Source: Micrococcales bacterium (lineage in GTDB: Bacteria; Actinomycetota; Actinomycetes; Actinomycetales; Cellulomonadaceae). Taken from it: 64,000 nt of DNA. The DNA lies in the NCBI GenBank assembly GCA_009777345.1, contig WRMB01000016.1:1-64000 (forward strand). Direction: 5' to 3'. The notes under the pieces were generated by a model that worked only from the letters and a program-made list of their open reading frames with translations, was not told the DNA's origin and ran no database searches. Shown here in pieces: positions 49,593 to 59,563 of the stretch. Positions within the stretch are counted from its first letter, which is position 1, and each line of letters opens with the position of its first letter. The translations under genes were made by a program, and so were the position numbers.

Positions 49593-50777
49593 TCAGCCGT
49601 TCTGACGGTCGTCGACGACGCGCTGGAGGTAAGGCTTGGCCCGTTCGACCTGGCCTTCGAGCACCTCGACGGTCTTGCCGAGCTCGACGGCCGCTCCCGC
49701 CCGCAGCCGGTCCACCGCGTCCATCGCGGCGAACGTCGAGTCGAACGCTTCCTGGAGCTTGGCCAGCCCGGCGGTCGAGTCGGCCTGCTGCTGGACCGCG
49801 ACCTCCTGCGAGCTGAGCAGGCTGGTGCTGGCGCTGATCAGGTCGCTCGTCGTGGCGTTGATCCCGCTGATCTGGTTCAGCACCAGCGCCTGGCTGCTCA
49901 GCGCCTGCGAGACGATGATCGCGGTGCGCAGCGCCACCAGCGTCGTGGTCTGCGCCCGCTCGATCCCCTTGATCAGCTCGGCGTTGTTGTCCTGCAGCAT
50001 GCCGAAAGCCAGGTGGCCCTGCATCGACACCGCCAGCAGCGTCAGGACGTCCTGGCGACGCTGCTGGGCGGCGAACAGCGCGTCCGAGGTCAGCGCGGTC
50101 TTGCTGTCGTCGTCCGGTGTCCGGTCGATGAGCCCCTGGAGCTCCCGGGCGGCGGCGGCGAGCAGGACCGCGTTGCGGGCCAGCACCTCCATGAGCTCCC
50201 ACAGCCGTACCTTCTCGACCTCGATAGCTGCCGAGTCCTTCGTCAGCTCGTCCTGCGCAGCGGTCAGGGCCCGCAGGATGGCGTCGAGCTGCGACTGGGC
50301 CGACCTGTACCTCTCGAAGTACGCCGTGATCTTGTCGCCAGCGCCGAACGGGATCACTCCCAGGAGCTTGCGGGGTCGTGACAGCCCCGCGCTGCTCGGT
50401 GCCAGGCGTTCCACCTGGAGCCGCAGCTCGGCCAGGCTGCCGGCCGCTCTGGCCTGCACCGTCCCGCCTGTGCCGCGGGCGCCGTCCAGGGCCGCGACGG
50501 GACGCTCCAGCATCCGTGACGTCGACTGCGAGACGGCTTTCGACTCGTCCCGGGCCACCGACTCGATCTCTCGGACCTTGTCCTGGAACCGCGGGCTCCG
50601 GGGCGTCAGCCCCGACAGCTCGGCGACCCACTGCCGAGCGATCGCTGTGGCCTGTTCCTCGGTCTCGTCCGAGACGGGCACGACCGTACTCGTCTCCGGA
50701 TCGGCCTGCTCCGTCCTGACCGCTGGGGCAGCCCTGGGCGGACGCAGAGCCAGCTCTTGGCCGACAGGTTCGCTCAT
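49593..50777 (-). CDS. telA: Toxic anion resistance protein TelA family
   Basis: The 394-residue product belongs to the TelA/KlaA toxic-anion resistance family. It is almost entirely helical, with long predicted coiled coils: SLAELRLQVERLAPSSAGLS, GDKITAYFERYRSAQSQLDA, ALFAAQQRRQDVLTLLAVSM, and the family's LQDNNAELIKGIERAQTTTL, VALRTAIIVSQALSSQALVL. Residues ending in VLEGQVERAKPYLQRVVDDR complete it. The ATG at 50777 (MSEPVGQE) is preferred. It follows the first TerD gene by about 160 bp on the same strand. Confidence 0.93.
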   Translation of the reverse strand: MSEPVGQELALRPPRAAPAVRTEQADPETSTVVPVSDETEEQATAIARQWVAELSGLTPRSPRFQDKVREIESVARDESKAVSQSTSRMLERPVAALDGARGTGGTVQARAAGSLAELRLQVERLAPSSAGLSRPRKLLGVIPFGAGDKITAYFERYRSAQSQLDAILRALTAAQDELTKDSAAIEVEKVRLWELMEVLARNAVLLAAAARELQGLIDRTPDDDSKTALTSDALFAAQQRRQDVLTLLAVSMQGHLAFGMLQDNNAELIKGIERAQTTTLVALRTAIIVSQALSSQALVLNQISGINATTSDLISASTSLLSSQEVAVQQQADSTAGLAKLQEAFDSTFAAMDAVDRLRAGAAVELGKTVEVLEGQVERAKPYLQRVVDDRQNG

Positions 50778-50936
50778 CGACTTGGTTCCTTCGTGGTCGT
50801 GCGTTACGTCGACGCTGGTCGACCGGGCTGGCACAGGCCCGGCTCGTCCTTCCTGTGGCGCTCTCCCCAGTCTTTCGACCAGCTGCGGTGGCGGGGCGGC
50901 CGACCAGACCGGATCGGCCGCCCCGTCCAGGGCATG

Positions 50937-51548
50937 TCAGATGTTCACCCCGAAGTCGCGGGCGACTCCGGCAAGACCGTCGGCGTACCCCTGGCCGATG
51001 GCCCGGAACTTCCACTCCGCGCCGTTGCGGTAGATCTCGCCCGCCACCACGGCCCGCTCGGTCGAGTAGTCCTCGCCGAGGTCGAACCGGACGATCTCCG
51101 CGTTGGTGTCGGTGTTGACCACCCGGATGAAGGCGTTGCGGACCTGGCCGAACGTCACCGTCTCCGGCGAGTACACCGCGACGCCGAAGACCACCTTCTG
51201 CACGTCGGCGGGGATCCGCGACAGGTCCACCAGGATCTGCTCGTCGTCCCCGTCGCCCTCACCGGTCCGGTTGTCGCCGGTGAGCGTGACCGCGCCGCCA
51301 GCGCCCTGCATCTGGTTGAAGAAGACAAAGTCCGCGTCCGAACGGACCTTGCCGTGCTCGGCGACGAGCAGGGCGATAGCGTCCAGGTCGTAGTCCTCAC
51401 CAGTGAATGAGTTGACGTCCCAGCCGAGCCCCACGGTCGCCCGGACCAGGCCCGGGTCCGTCTTGGACAGCGACAGGTTGCCGCCCTTGGACAGCGAGAT
51501 ACCGCCGCCACCACCGGGCGGGGGAGGGGTTGGGCTGCCGAATGACAT
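50937..51548 (-). CDS. terD: TerD-family protein, first gene of the Ter operon
   Basis: The 203-residue product is a canonical TerD: a short Pro/Gly-rich start, ISLSKGGNLSLSKTDPGLVR, ATVGLGWDVNSFTGEDYDLD, the Ca2+-binding TLTGDNRTGEGDGDDEQILV, and EWKFRAIGQGYADGLAGVAR at the end. The ATG at 51548 has GGAGGAAT just upstream, the best ribosome site in the cluster. It is the first gene of the minus-strand operon; its promoter should lie in the 214-bp gap before the TerC-like gene. Confidence 0.96.
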   Translation of the reverse strand: MSFGSPTPPPPGGGGGISLSKGGNLSLSKTDPGLVRATVGLGWDVNSFTGEDYDLDAIALLVAEHGKVRSDADFVFFNQMQGAGGAVTLTGDNRTGEGDGDDEQILVDLSRIPADVQKVVFGVAVYSPETVTFGQVRNAFIRVVNTDTNAEIVRFDLGEDYSTERAVVAGEIYRNGAEWKFRAIGQGYADGLAGVARDFGVNI

Positions 51549-51762
51549 GGGTATTCCTCCTGTTTGCTGTGGATAGCGTCTGTCGACGGCGGGGCGGTGG
51601 GGCGTCTTCCGGTTCTGCGGGTTGCCGATGACCTTAGAACGCCTGCCCGCCGCTGGTGCCACGTACCGATCACGGCGACGACCGTCGTCGCGTAACCGCT
51701 CGTGACGCGAGAGATGTTGTGTCTGGGCTACCTCCAAGTCCTCGCTCGTGTCGACATGACCG

Positions 51763-52866
51763 CTACCTTTCGGCGGCAGCGGGTGTCAGCTCGGGGCTGC
51801 TGTCGCTGTTCCGCTTCTCCCGCCGGTTGCGGACGATCGATGTCCAGAAGGCCAGCCCGACGAGGCCCACCCCGATGAAGCCGGTGACGAACTCGGAGAT
51901 GTGGAAGTTGATGGTGGCCAGCAGGATCACGGCCAGCGCGCCGATCGCCCAGTGGGCGCCATGGTCGAGGTGCACGAACTCGTTCAGGGTGCCCTTCCTG
52001 ATGAGGTAGATGGTCATCGACCGCACGAATATCGCACCGATCAGCCCCAGGCCCAGCGCGATGATGATCGGGTCCGACGTGATGGCGAAGGCCCCGATGA
52101 CGCCGTCGAACGAGAAGCTCGCGTCGAGAACCTCGAGATAGAGGAACATCCCGAACGCGGCCTTCCCGGTGGCCCTGACCAGCCCGGACGGGGCGGTGCT
52201 GGCCCGTTCTTCGGCGTCTTCCTCATGTTTTTCCAGGACGTTGCCCAGGGCGCTCACGACCAGGTATGTCACGGTGCCGAGCAGACCCGCGACCAGGACG
52301 GTGCCGGACAGCTCGGGCTTGACGAGGAAACTGGAGATGCACAGCAGCGTCGCCAGGGCGACCATCACCGGGACGTTCGGCCAGCGGCCTATCTTGGCGA
52401 GCGGTCGTTCGACCCAGCCGAGCCAGTGGATCTCCCGTTCGGCCAAGATGAAGTTGAGGAAGATCAGGAGCAGGAACATCCCGCCGAACCCCGCGATCTG
52501 AGGATGCGCTTCGTTCAGCAGGTAGCCGTAGGTACCCGGTACGTCGTGGTCACCCTTCTCCATGGCGAGCGAGAACGCTCTGGCCGGCGTGAGGTCGGCG
52601 GTGATGCCCACCATGAGCAGGGGAAACAGCAGCCGCATCCCGAAAACTGCGATCACTATGCCGACCGTGAGGAAGATCTGCTGCCACCAGTCGCTCATCC
52701 GCTCGAGAACCCGCGCGTTCACGACAGCGTTGTCGAAGCTCAAGGAGACTTCCATGACCCCGAGGACGAGCGTGAGGACCAAGGCTGCTGGCCCGCCGTA
52801 CAGGAAGGCCGCCACCAGTGCCACCGCACTGACGCCGAAGCTCCAGCGGAACGTCCTAAGAAACAC
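51763..52866 (-). CDS. TerC/DUF475-family membrane protein
   Basis: The 367-residue product is a TerC-like (DUF475) membrane protein with about nine transmembrane helices. The characteristic acidic positions inside helices are present: LGVMEVSLSFDNAVVNARVL and LYLEVLDASFSFDGVIGAFA, followed by TSDPIIIALGLGLIGAIFVR. They probably bind a divalent metal such as Mn2+, as TerC exporters do. The GTG at 52866 has GGGAGAG upstream; an in-frame extension further upstream is Pro-rich and unlikely. It lies upstream of the TerD operon and divergent from the TerD-repeat gene. Confidence 0.92.
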   Translation of the reverse strand: MFLRTFRWSFGVSAVALVAAFLYGGPAALVLTLVLGVMEVSLSFDNAVVNARVLERMSDWWQQIFLTVGIVIAVFGMRLLFPLLMVGITADLTPARAFSLAMEKGDHDVPGTYGYLLNEAHPQIAGFGGMFLLLIFLNFILAEREIHWLGWVERPLAKIGRWPNVPVMVALATLLCISSFLVKPELSGTVLVAGLLGTVTYLVVSALGNVLEKHEEDAEERASTAPSGLVRATGKAAFGMFLYLEVLDASFSFDGVIGAFAITSDPIIIALGLGLIGAIFVRSMTIYLIRKGTLNEFVHLDHGAHWAIGALAVILLATINFHISEFVTGFIGVGLVGLAFWTSIVRNRREKRNSDSSPELTPAAAER

Positions 52867-53147
52867 GTCTCTCCCAAGTCTGGACGGGTGTGTGCTACCC
52901 ACCCCCCAGCCAGTCTCGTCCTGGACGCCGGGCTGCGGCGCGGCGGTCGGACCAGCCTGCAGGGTCGGTGGCAGCTGCCCGCAGGGGAGTGTATCGGACA
53001 TCGGGGAACGAATCGGTCGGGCATCCGTGCAGGTGCGCCATCAGCCGATCCGGTGTATGGCTCCGTCCGAGAGCGCAGGTAGGCTGTCCTGCGGCCAGCA
53101 CGCCGATACCATCCGCCCCACCACCTTGAGAGCAGGACCGCCGAAGT
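52867..53147. promoter_or_regulatory. Divergent intergenic region of the Ter cluster
   Basis: No gene is supported in these 281 bp between the TerC-like gene and the double TerD gene. The two divergent promoters of the cluster must lie here, but I see no clear -10/-35 or dyad. Confidence 0.4.
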
Positions 53148-54638
53148 ATGATTTCGCTGATCAAGGGCGCAAACGCACCGCTCGAGACGACCCTGCTGAC
53201 GGTGACCGTCGACATCGCTGCCGCCGCCGACCTCTCGGCGCTGCTGCTGGCGGCCAACGGCCAGCCTCGGGGCCAGGGTGACTTCGTGTTCTACAACGCG
53301 CCGACGGGGCCGGGCGTCCAGTGCCGACCACCTGCCGGGGGTACCGGGTGGCAGGTCGCGGTCGACCTCAGCGCAGTGCCCGCCGATATCGAGGTCGTCC
53401 GCCTGGTGACCTCGCTGGACGACGGCGGCAAGGTCTTCGGCCAGGTGGGCCAGCCGGTCGCACGGGTGGCTGACGGGCAGGGGACGCCGCTCGTGGAGTT
53501 CGCGATGACCGGCCTGTCGTCCGAGACCATCGTGGTCCTGCTGGACCTCTACCGGCGTCAGGGTGCGTGGAAGGTCCGAGCCGTGGGCCAGGGGTACGCC
53601 GGTGGGCTTGCCGAGCTGCTCAGGGCCCACGGGCTCGATGTCGCCCAGCCGACACCCCCCGTCCCGCCCTCACCTCAGTACGCTGCCCCGGTTGCCCCTC
53701 AGTACGGTGCTCCGGCTGCTCCGCCTCAGTACGCTGCTCCGGCGGCGCCTCAGTACGCTGCTCCGGCTGCTCCGGCTGCTCCGGCTGCTCCGGCTGCTCC
53801 GGCTGCTCCGGCTGCTCCGGCTGCTCCGCCTCAGTACGGTGCCCCGGCTGCTCCGCCTCAGTACGCTGCTCCGGCGGCGCCTCAGTACGGTGCTCCGCCT
53901 GCTCCGCCTCAGTACGGTGCTCCGGCGGCGCCTCAGTACGGTGCTCCGGCTGCTCCGCCTGCTCCGGCTGCTCCGCCTCAGTACGGTGCTCCGGCGGCGC
54001 CTCAGTACGGTGCTCCGGCTGCCCCGCCCTCGTCTGGGGGTGGGTTGAGCCTGACCAAGGGTCGCCCGGTGAGCCTGACCAAGGGGCAGTCGGTGAACCT
54101 GGTCAAGGACGGCAACCAGCACCTCACGCTGATCCGCATGGGTCTCGGCTGGGATCCGATCACGAAGGGCGGGCTCTTCGGCCGACGCGAGGTCGAGATC
54201 GACCTGGACGCCTCCGCGGTCATGTTCGCCGCCGGACAGCCGGTCGATCTCTCGTTCTACAACCACCCCGTCACCAAGGACGGTTCCATCCGCCACATGG
54301 GGGACAACCGCACTGGCGAGGGCGAGGGCGACGACGAGGTCGTGGTCGTCGACCTCACCCGGGTGCCGGTGCACGTCGACATGGTGTTCTTCATCGTCAC
54401 CAGCTACGAGGGCCAGACCTTCGAGCAGGTCCAGAATGCTTTCTGTCGGCTCGTCGACCACACCGACGGCGAGCTTGCCAGGTACACGCTGACTGGCGGT
54501 ATGCCCTATACCGGCATGGTGATGGCAAAGGTCTACCGTGAGGGCGACCACTGGGTGCTCAAAGCGATCGGTGACTGCATCCAGGCCCGGACGCCGGTCG
54601 ACGCGATCCCCCAGCTCGTCGCCTACGCCGCCAGCTAG
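53148..54638 (+). CDS. Double TerD-domain protein with Ala-Pro-Gln-Tyr linker
   Basis: The 496-residue product starts MISLIKGANAPLETTLLTVT. Residues 1-165 are a first TerD-like domain (VDLSAVPADIEVVRLVTSLD; AWKVRAVGQGYAGGLAELLR). Residues about 175-297 are a low-complexity linker repeating APQYGAPAAP and APAAPAAP units. Residues about 300-490 are a second, better conserved TerD domain (SLTKGQSVNLVKDGNQHLTL; MGDNRTGEGEGDDEVVVVDL). The linker DNA is a minisatellite of GCTCCGGCTGCTCCG units. The ATG at 53148 follows AGAGCAGGACC. The gene is transcribed away from the TerC gene. Confidence 0.9.
   Translation: MISLIKGANAPLETTLLTVTVDIAAAADLSALLLAANGQPRGQGDFVFYNAPTGPGVQCRPPAGGTGWQVAVDLSAVPADIEVVRLVTSLDDGGKVFGQVGQPVARVADGQGTPLVEFAMTGLSSETIVVLLDLYRRQGAWKVRAVGQGYAGGLAELLRAHGLDVAQPTPPVPPSPQYAAPVAPQYGAPAAPPQYAAPAAPQYAAPAAPAAPAAPAAPAAPAAPAAPPQYGAPAAPPQYAAPAAPQYGAPPAPPQYGAPAAPQYGAPAAPPAPAAPPQYGAPAAPQYGAPAAPPSSGGGLSLTKGRPVSLTKGQSVNLVKDGNQHLTLIRMGLGWDPITKGGLFGRREVEIDLDASAVMFAAGQPVDLSFYNHPVTKDGSIRHMGDNRTGEGEGDDEVVVVDLTRVPVHVDMVFFIVTSYEGQTFEQVQNAFCRLVDHTDGELARYTLTGGMPYTGMVMAKVYREGDHWVLKAIGDCIQARTPVDAIPQLVAYAAS
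53700..54027. repeat. Coding minisatellite in the double TerD gene
   Basis: GCTCCGGCTGCTCCG-type units are repeated in tandem, with CCTCAGTACGGTGCTCCG as the longer unit. They encode the Ala-Pro-Gln-Tyr linker. Such repeats change length by slippage, so the linker length is likely to vary between strains. Confidence 0.85.
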
Positions 54639-54653
54639 GCAGGTGCCGACGTC

Positions 54654-56231
54654 GTGTCGTCTCTGAGCACCGGTGAGAACCGGCCCTGGGTACAGCCACG
54701 GTTCACCGTCTACGTGCCCGGCACCCGGGTGTCCGCCCTGGTTCTGGGGTCGGACGAGCGGGCCCTCGGCTCCGCGTGGGTCGACGCGACGGCTCCCGCG
54801 CGCGGTGCGGTGCAGCACCTCGGCGGCGCTGTCGAGGGAGTCACGATCCATCTGCCCGATGTCGAGCCCGAGGTGGCGCGGGTACTGGTGGTCGCCACCG
54901 GGTACTCAGGCCCTCCGACTGCTCAGCTGCTCGCCCCCGACGGCTCCGTCGTCCATACTGTGACGCCGCCGCGGATCGTCGGCGAGACCGCACTGGTGAT
55001 GGTCGAGGTATACCGTCGGGAGTCGGCCTGGAAGGTGCGGGCGGTCGCCCGCGGTCACGACGGCGGGCTGGCCCAGCTGGCAGGCGTCCACGGTGCGCCC
55101 GTACCGGTGCCGACAGCGGCGGTCCCGGCTCCCGCGCCGGTGCCGCCTGGTGGTCCGGCTCCCGCTGCTGCGGTGCCTGCTGCTGCTGCGATGACGGTCG
55201 ACCCGGTCCGCCAGATCGGGATGATCCTCGAAGACGCTTCTCGTACGACCGCATCTTTCGAGTCGTCCGAGGCGTTCGCCCAGCAACGGCTCGAGCAGGA
55301 TCTCGAACGCATAGTCGAAGACCCGTCGATGCGGGTCGGGCCGCAGGGCGACGCCGCTCGAGCCGAGGCGCAGCGACGGTGCGACGCGCTGGTCGCCCAG
55401 GCTCGGGCTCGCTATACCGCCGACCTGGCCCAGCTGACTGCCGAGCTGCAGGCGCTGGCGCAGGTGCTGCCCGCGCCGCTGGCTCCCTGGTCGGCACCAG
55501 CCTGGCAGCGCGAGCCTCGTCCCGACGACGAGGCGGCGCTGGCGTTCCGGATCGGTGACCTGGTACCGCCGTCAGCGCCAGACTTCCGGCTGCCGATCGT
55601 CCGGGTCCTGCCGCTGGCACCACCGGTCTGGATCGATCTGGAGGGCGGTGGCGAGGTGGTGGCGTCGCAGATGATGGCTGCGCTCACCACCCGGCTGGTC
55701 CTGGCCTTGCCCCGGGCACCTCGGATCAGCGTCGTCGACATCGGTGGACGAGCCCGGCTCAACCACCTGCCGACTGCCGAGCCGCCGGCTACCGACCCGA
55801 CCGCAGCAGGGCGACTGCTGGCCGAGTATGTCGAGCACACCAACCTGGTGATGCTCGCTCGCAGCTCGGGACGGCTGGACGACCTGCCACCGCAGCACCA
55901 GCCCGGTCGGCTGCTGCTCCTGCCTGACTTCCCGCACGGGCTCGACGACTCCTCGGTGATGGCCGTCCAGCAGCTGGCGGCCACCGGTGAGGCGGCCGGG
56001 GTGAACGTCGTCTTCTCCGGCCGACGGCCCGAGGGTCTCGGCATCCCGGTCCTGGAGATGATCCACGGGTCGTGCCTGAGCCTGCCCACCGCGCCGGGTG
56101 GTGACCTGACGGACGTCTTCGGCGGTGTCAGCTGGGTCTTCCACCCCGACACCGGTCCCGACGATCCCTTCCTGGCCGAGCGGGTGCAGGTGGCGGTGAC
56201 CCGTCGGGTTGCCGGACGAGACCGCATCTGA
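54654..56231 (+). CDS. TerD domain fused to a degenerate ATPase-like region
   Basis: The 525-residue product begins with a TerD-like domain (RFTVYVPGTRVSALVLGSDE; AWKVRAVARGHDGGLAQLAG at about residues 120-140), then a Pro/Ala linker, a helical segment (QRLEQDLERIVEDPSMRVGP; RCDALVAQARARYTADLAQL), and a C-terminal domain of about 200 residues reminiscent of FtsK/HerA-like ATPases (GRLLLLPDFPHGLDDSSVMA; VNVVFSGRRPEGLGIPVLEM). No Walker A (GxxGxGKS/T) or intact Walker B is visible, so it is probably not an active ATPase. GTG start at 54654, 15 bp after the preceding gene. Confidence 0.75.
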   Translation: MSSLSTGENRPWVQPRFTVYVPGTRVSALVLGSDERALGSAWVDATAPARGAVQHLGGAVEGVTIHLPDVEPEVARVLVVATGYSGPPTAQLLAPDGSVVHTVTPPRIVGETALVMVEVYRRESAWKVRAVARGHDGGLAQLAGVHGAPVPVPTAAVPAPAPVPPGGPAPAAAVPAAAAMTVDPVRQIGMILEDASRTTASFESSEAFAQQRLEQDLERIVEDPSMRVGPQGDAARAEAQRRCDALVAQARARYTADLAQLTAELQALAQVLPAPLAPWSAPAWQREPRPDDEAALAFRIGDLVPPSAPDFRLPIVRVLPLAPPVWIDLEGGGEVVASQMMAALTTRLVLALPRAPRISVVDIGGRARLNHLPTAEPPATDPTAAGRLLAEYVEHTNLVMLARSSGRLDDLPPQHQPGRLLLLPDFPHGLDDSSVMAVQQLAATGEAAGVNVVFSGRRPEGLGIPVLEMIHGSCLSLPTAPGGDLTDVFGGVSWVFHPDTGPDDPFLAERVQVAVTRRVAGRDRI

Positions 56232-56318
56232 TCCCTGGTCGTATCCGGGAAGCCGCATCGGCCGACCAGTCGGTTGGTGCCGTACCTCTGATCGCAGGTG
56301 GGTCCCGGACGCAGCCGG

Positions 56319-57778
56319 TCAGGCTGTGGCCAGCAGCCGGTCCAGGCCGTGCTGGGGGATGGCCACCCAGTCGGGGCGGTTGCGGGACTCGTAGACGACC
56401 TCGTAGAGCACCTTGTCCAGCTCCAGGGCGCGCAGCACGTCGTCGCACCCGGTCAGGGCCGGGTCGGCGGACGCGGTGCAGTATGCCGTCCAGAAGGCGG
56501 TGCGGCAGTCCGACACCCAGGCGTCGGCGGCGTCGCTGGTGAGGCCGCCCACGGCTGCCGCGTAGTCGAAGCTGCGCAGCACCCCGGCGACGTCGCGCAA
56601 CGCCAGATCGGGACGGGTGCGCACCTCGACCGGCGCCAACGGTTCGCCCTCGAAGTCCAGGACGTACCAGCGGTCGTGGCCGCGCAGCACCTGACCCAGG
56701 TGCAGGTCGCCGTGCACCCGCTGCCGGGCGGGCAGACCGGTGCGCGACGCCAGGGCGTCAGCCCGGGCCGTGACCGCGTCGACGTGCTCCGCCAGCGACG
56801 GCACCTGCCCGACAGCCCAGTCGAACCTCTCCCGCAGCACCGCGGCCAGCCGGGCACCGCTGCCGTCGGACCGGTGCCCCGGTTCGTGGGTTCCACGCCG
56901 GTCCACTGCTTCCAACCGGTGGATCGGCGTGGAACCCACGAACCGGGCTGGGGTGTCGGGGCCGTAGGCCGTGAGCAGGGCGGTGTGCAGGCCGGCGATA
57001 GTGGTGCCCAGGTCAGCGGCCAGGGCCGTGAAAGACGCCCCGCGGCGGGCGTGGTCGCAGGCCAGCTCGAAACCGTCGTCGGCGTCGGGCACGTACTGGG
57101 CCAGGGCGGCCAGGTAGCCAGGGGCGTCGGCCCCGGGCCAGGTGGCGCACGACCAGCCCAGCGGTCGGGGCACCGCGTCCCAGCCGACCGCGGCCAGGCG
57201 GCGGGGCACGTCCACGTCCGGGTTGTCCCCGGGGGTCAGGGAGCGCAGCACCTTGAGCACTCCGACCGGTCCGGCGCCGTCCGGGCCGCTCAGCACGACC
57301 GAGGTGTTCGACTGCTCCCCGGTCAGCACCTGGGAGGTGGCCGGGTCGACGGCCAGATCGGCCACCGGTCCCTCGGCCACGGCCAGCCACGCGGCGACGA
57401 AGGCCGGGTCGCCGACCCCGTCGCGGACCGCCAGACCGTCGTGCACCGCCAGGACGGCGTCACCGGACGGTGCCGGAGACAGCACCAGCGGGACCTGGAG
57501 CACCGCCCGGACACCGGTGCTGGGGGCCTCGACGGCGACGAGCAGGGAGCGTATGCGGACGCTCTGGGGACGGTTCTTGGTGGGAGGACAGTAGGGATCG
57601 TCGCCACCGTCCCCGCTGTCCTCCGTGCGGGTATCGGTCCGGGTCCACTCGATCCCGCCTAGTGCCGTGCACGTCACGTCGGTGCCTTTGACCGGGAACC
57701 AGCGTTGGGTGCGCAGCCACGGTCCCAGGGCTTCGACCAGTGCGGGGTCGAGGTCGGGGTCGAGGTCAGCGGCCAGCG

Positions 57779-57782
<4 letters not shown>
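56319..57782 (-). CDS. mak: Maltokinase
   Basis: The 487-residue product is the actinobacterial maltokinase (Mak/Pep2), which phosphorylates maltose from TreS to maltose 1-phosphate for GlgE. It has [15 protein letters not shown] at the N-terminus, [12 protein letters not shown], the catalytic [20 protein letters not shown] and the metal-binding VLDFEGEPL. Two palindromic elements are inserted in frame: residues about 54-73 ([19 protein letters not shown]) and about 279-301 ([20 protein letters not shown] then EPG). GTG start at 57782 overlaps the treS stop by four bases. It is the third gene of glgE-treS-mak. Confidence 0.94.
56879..56946. repeat. 68-bp palindromic element inside mak (family A)
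   Basis: Perfect 22-bp arms begin CCGGTTCGTGGGTTCCACGC; an inner TCCAC/GTGGA stem continues the hairpin. On the coding (minus) strand it is read as [20 protein letters not shown] then EPG, matching the pcrA copy at 28919-28986 in length, outer arms and frame. Confidence 0.93.
57566..57621. repeat. GACGGTTC-type element inside mak (family B)
   Basis: Outer GGGGACGGT (57566-57574) pairs with ACCGTCCCC (57606-57614), and GGACAG (57586-57591) with CTGTCC (57616-57621). On the coding strand it is read DSGDG...PYCP, the same frame as the copy in the helicase gene (DSGDGSYCP). Confidence 0.8.

Positions 57783-59559
<1,777 letters not shown>

Positions 59560-59563
<4 letters not shown>

Noticed and set aside
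53700..54027. Possible CRISPR array because of regular short repeats
   Set aside because: Repeats are in frame, code for Ala-Pro-Gln-Tyr, and have no unique spacers.
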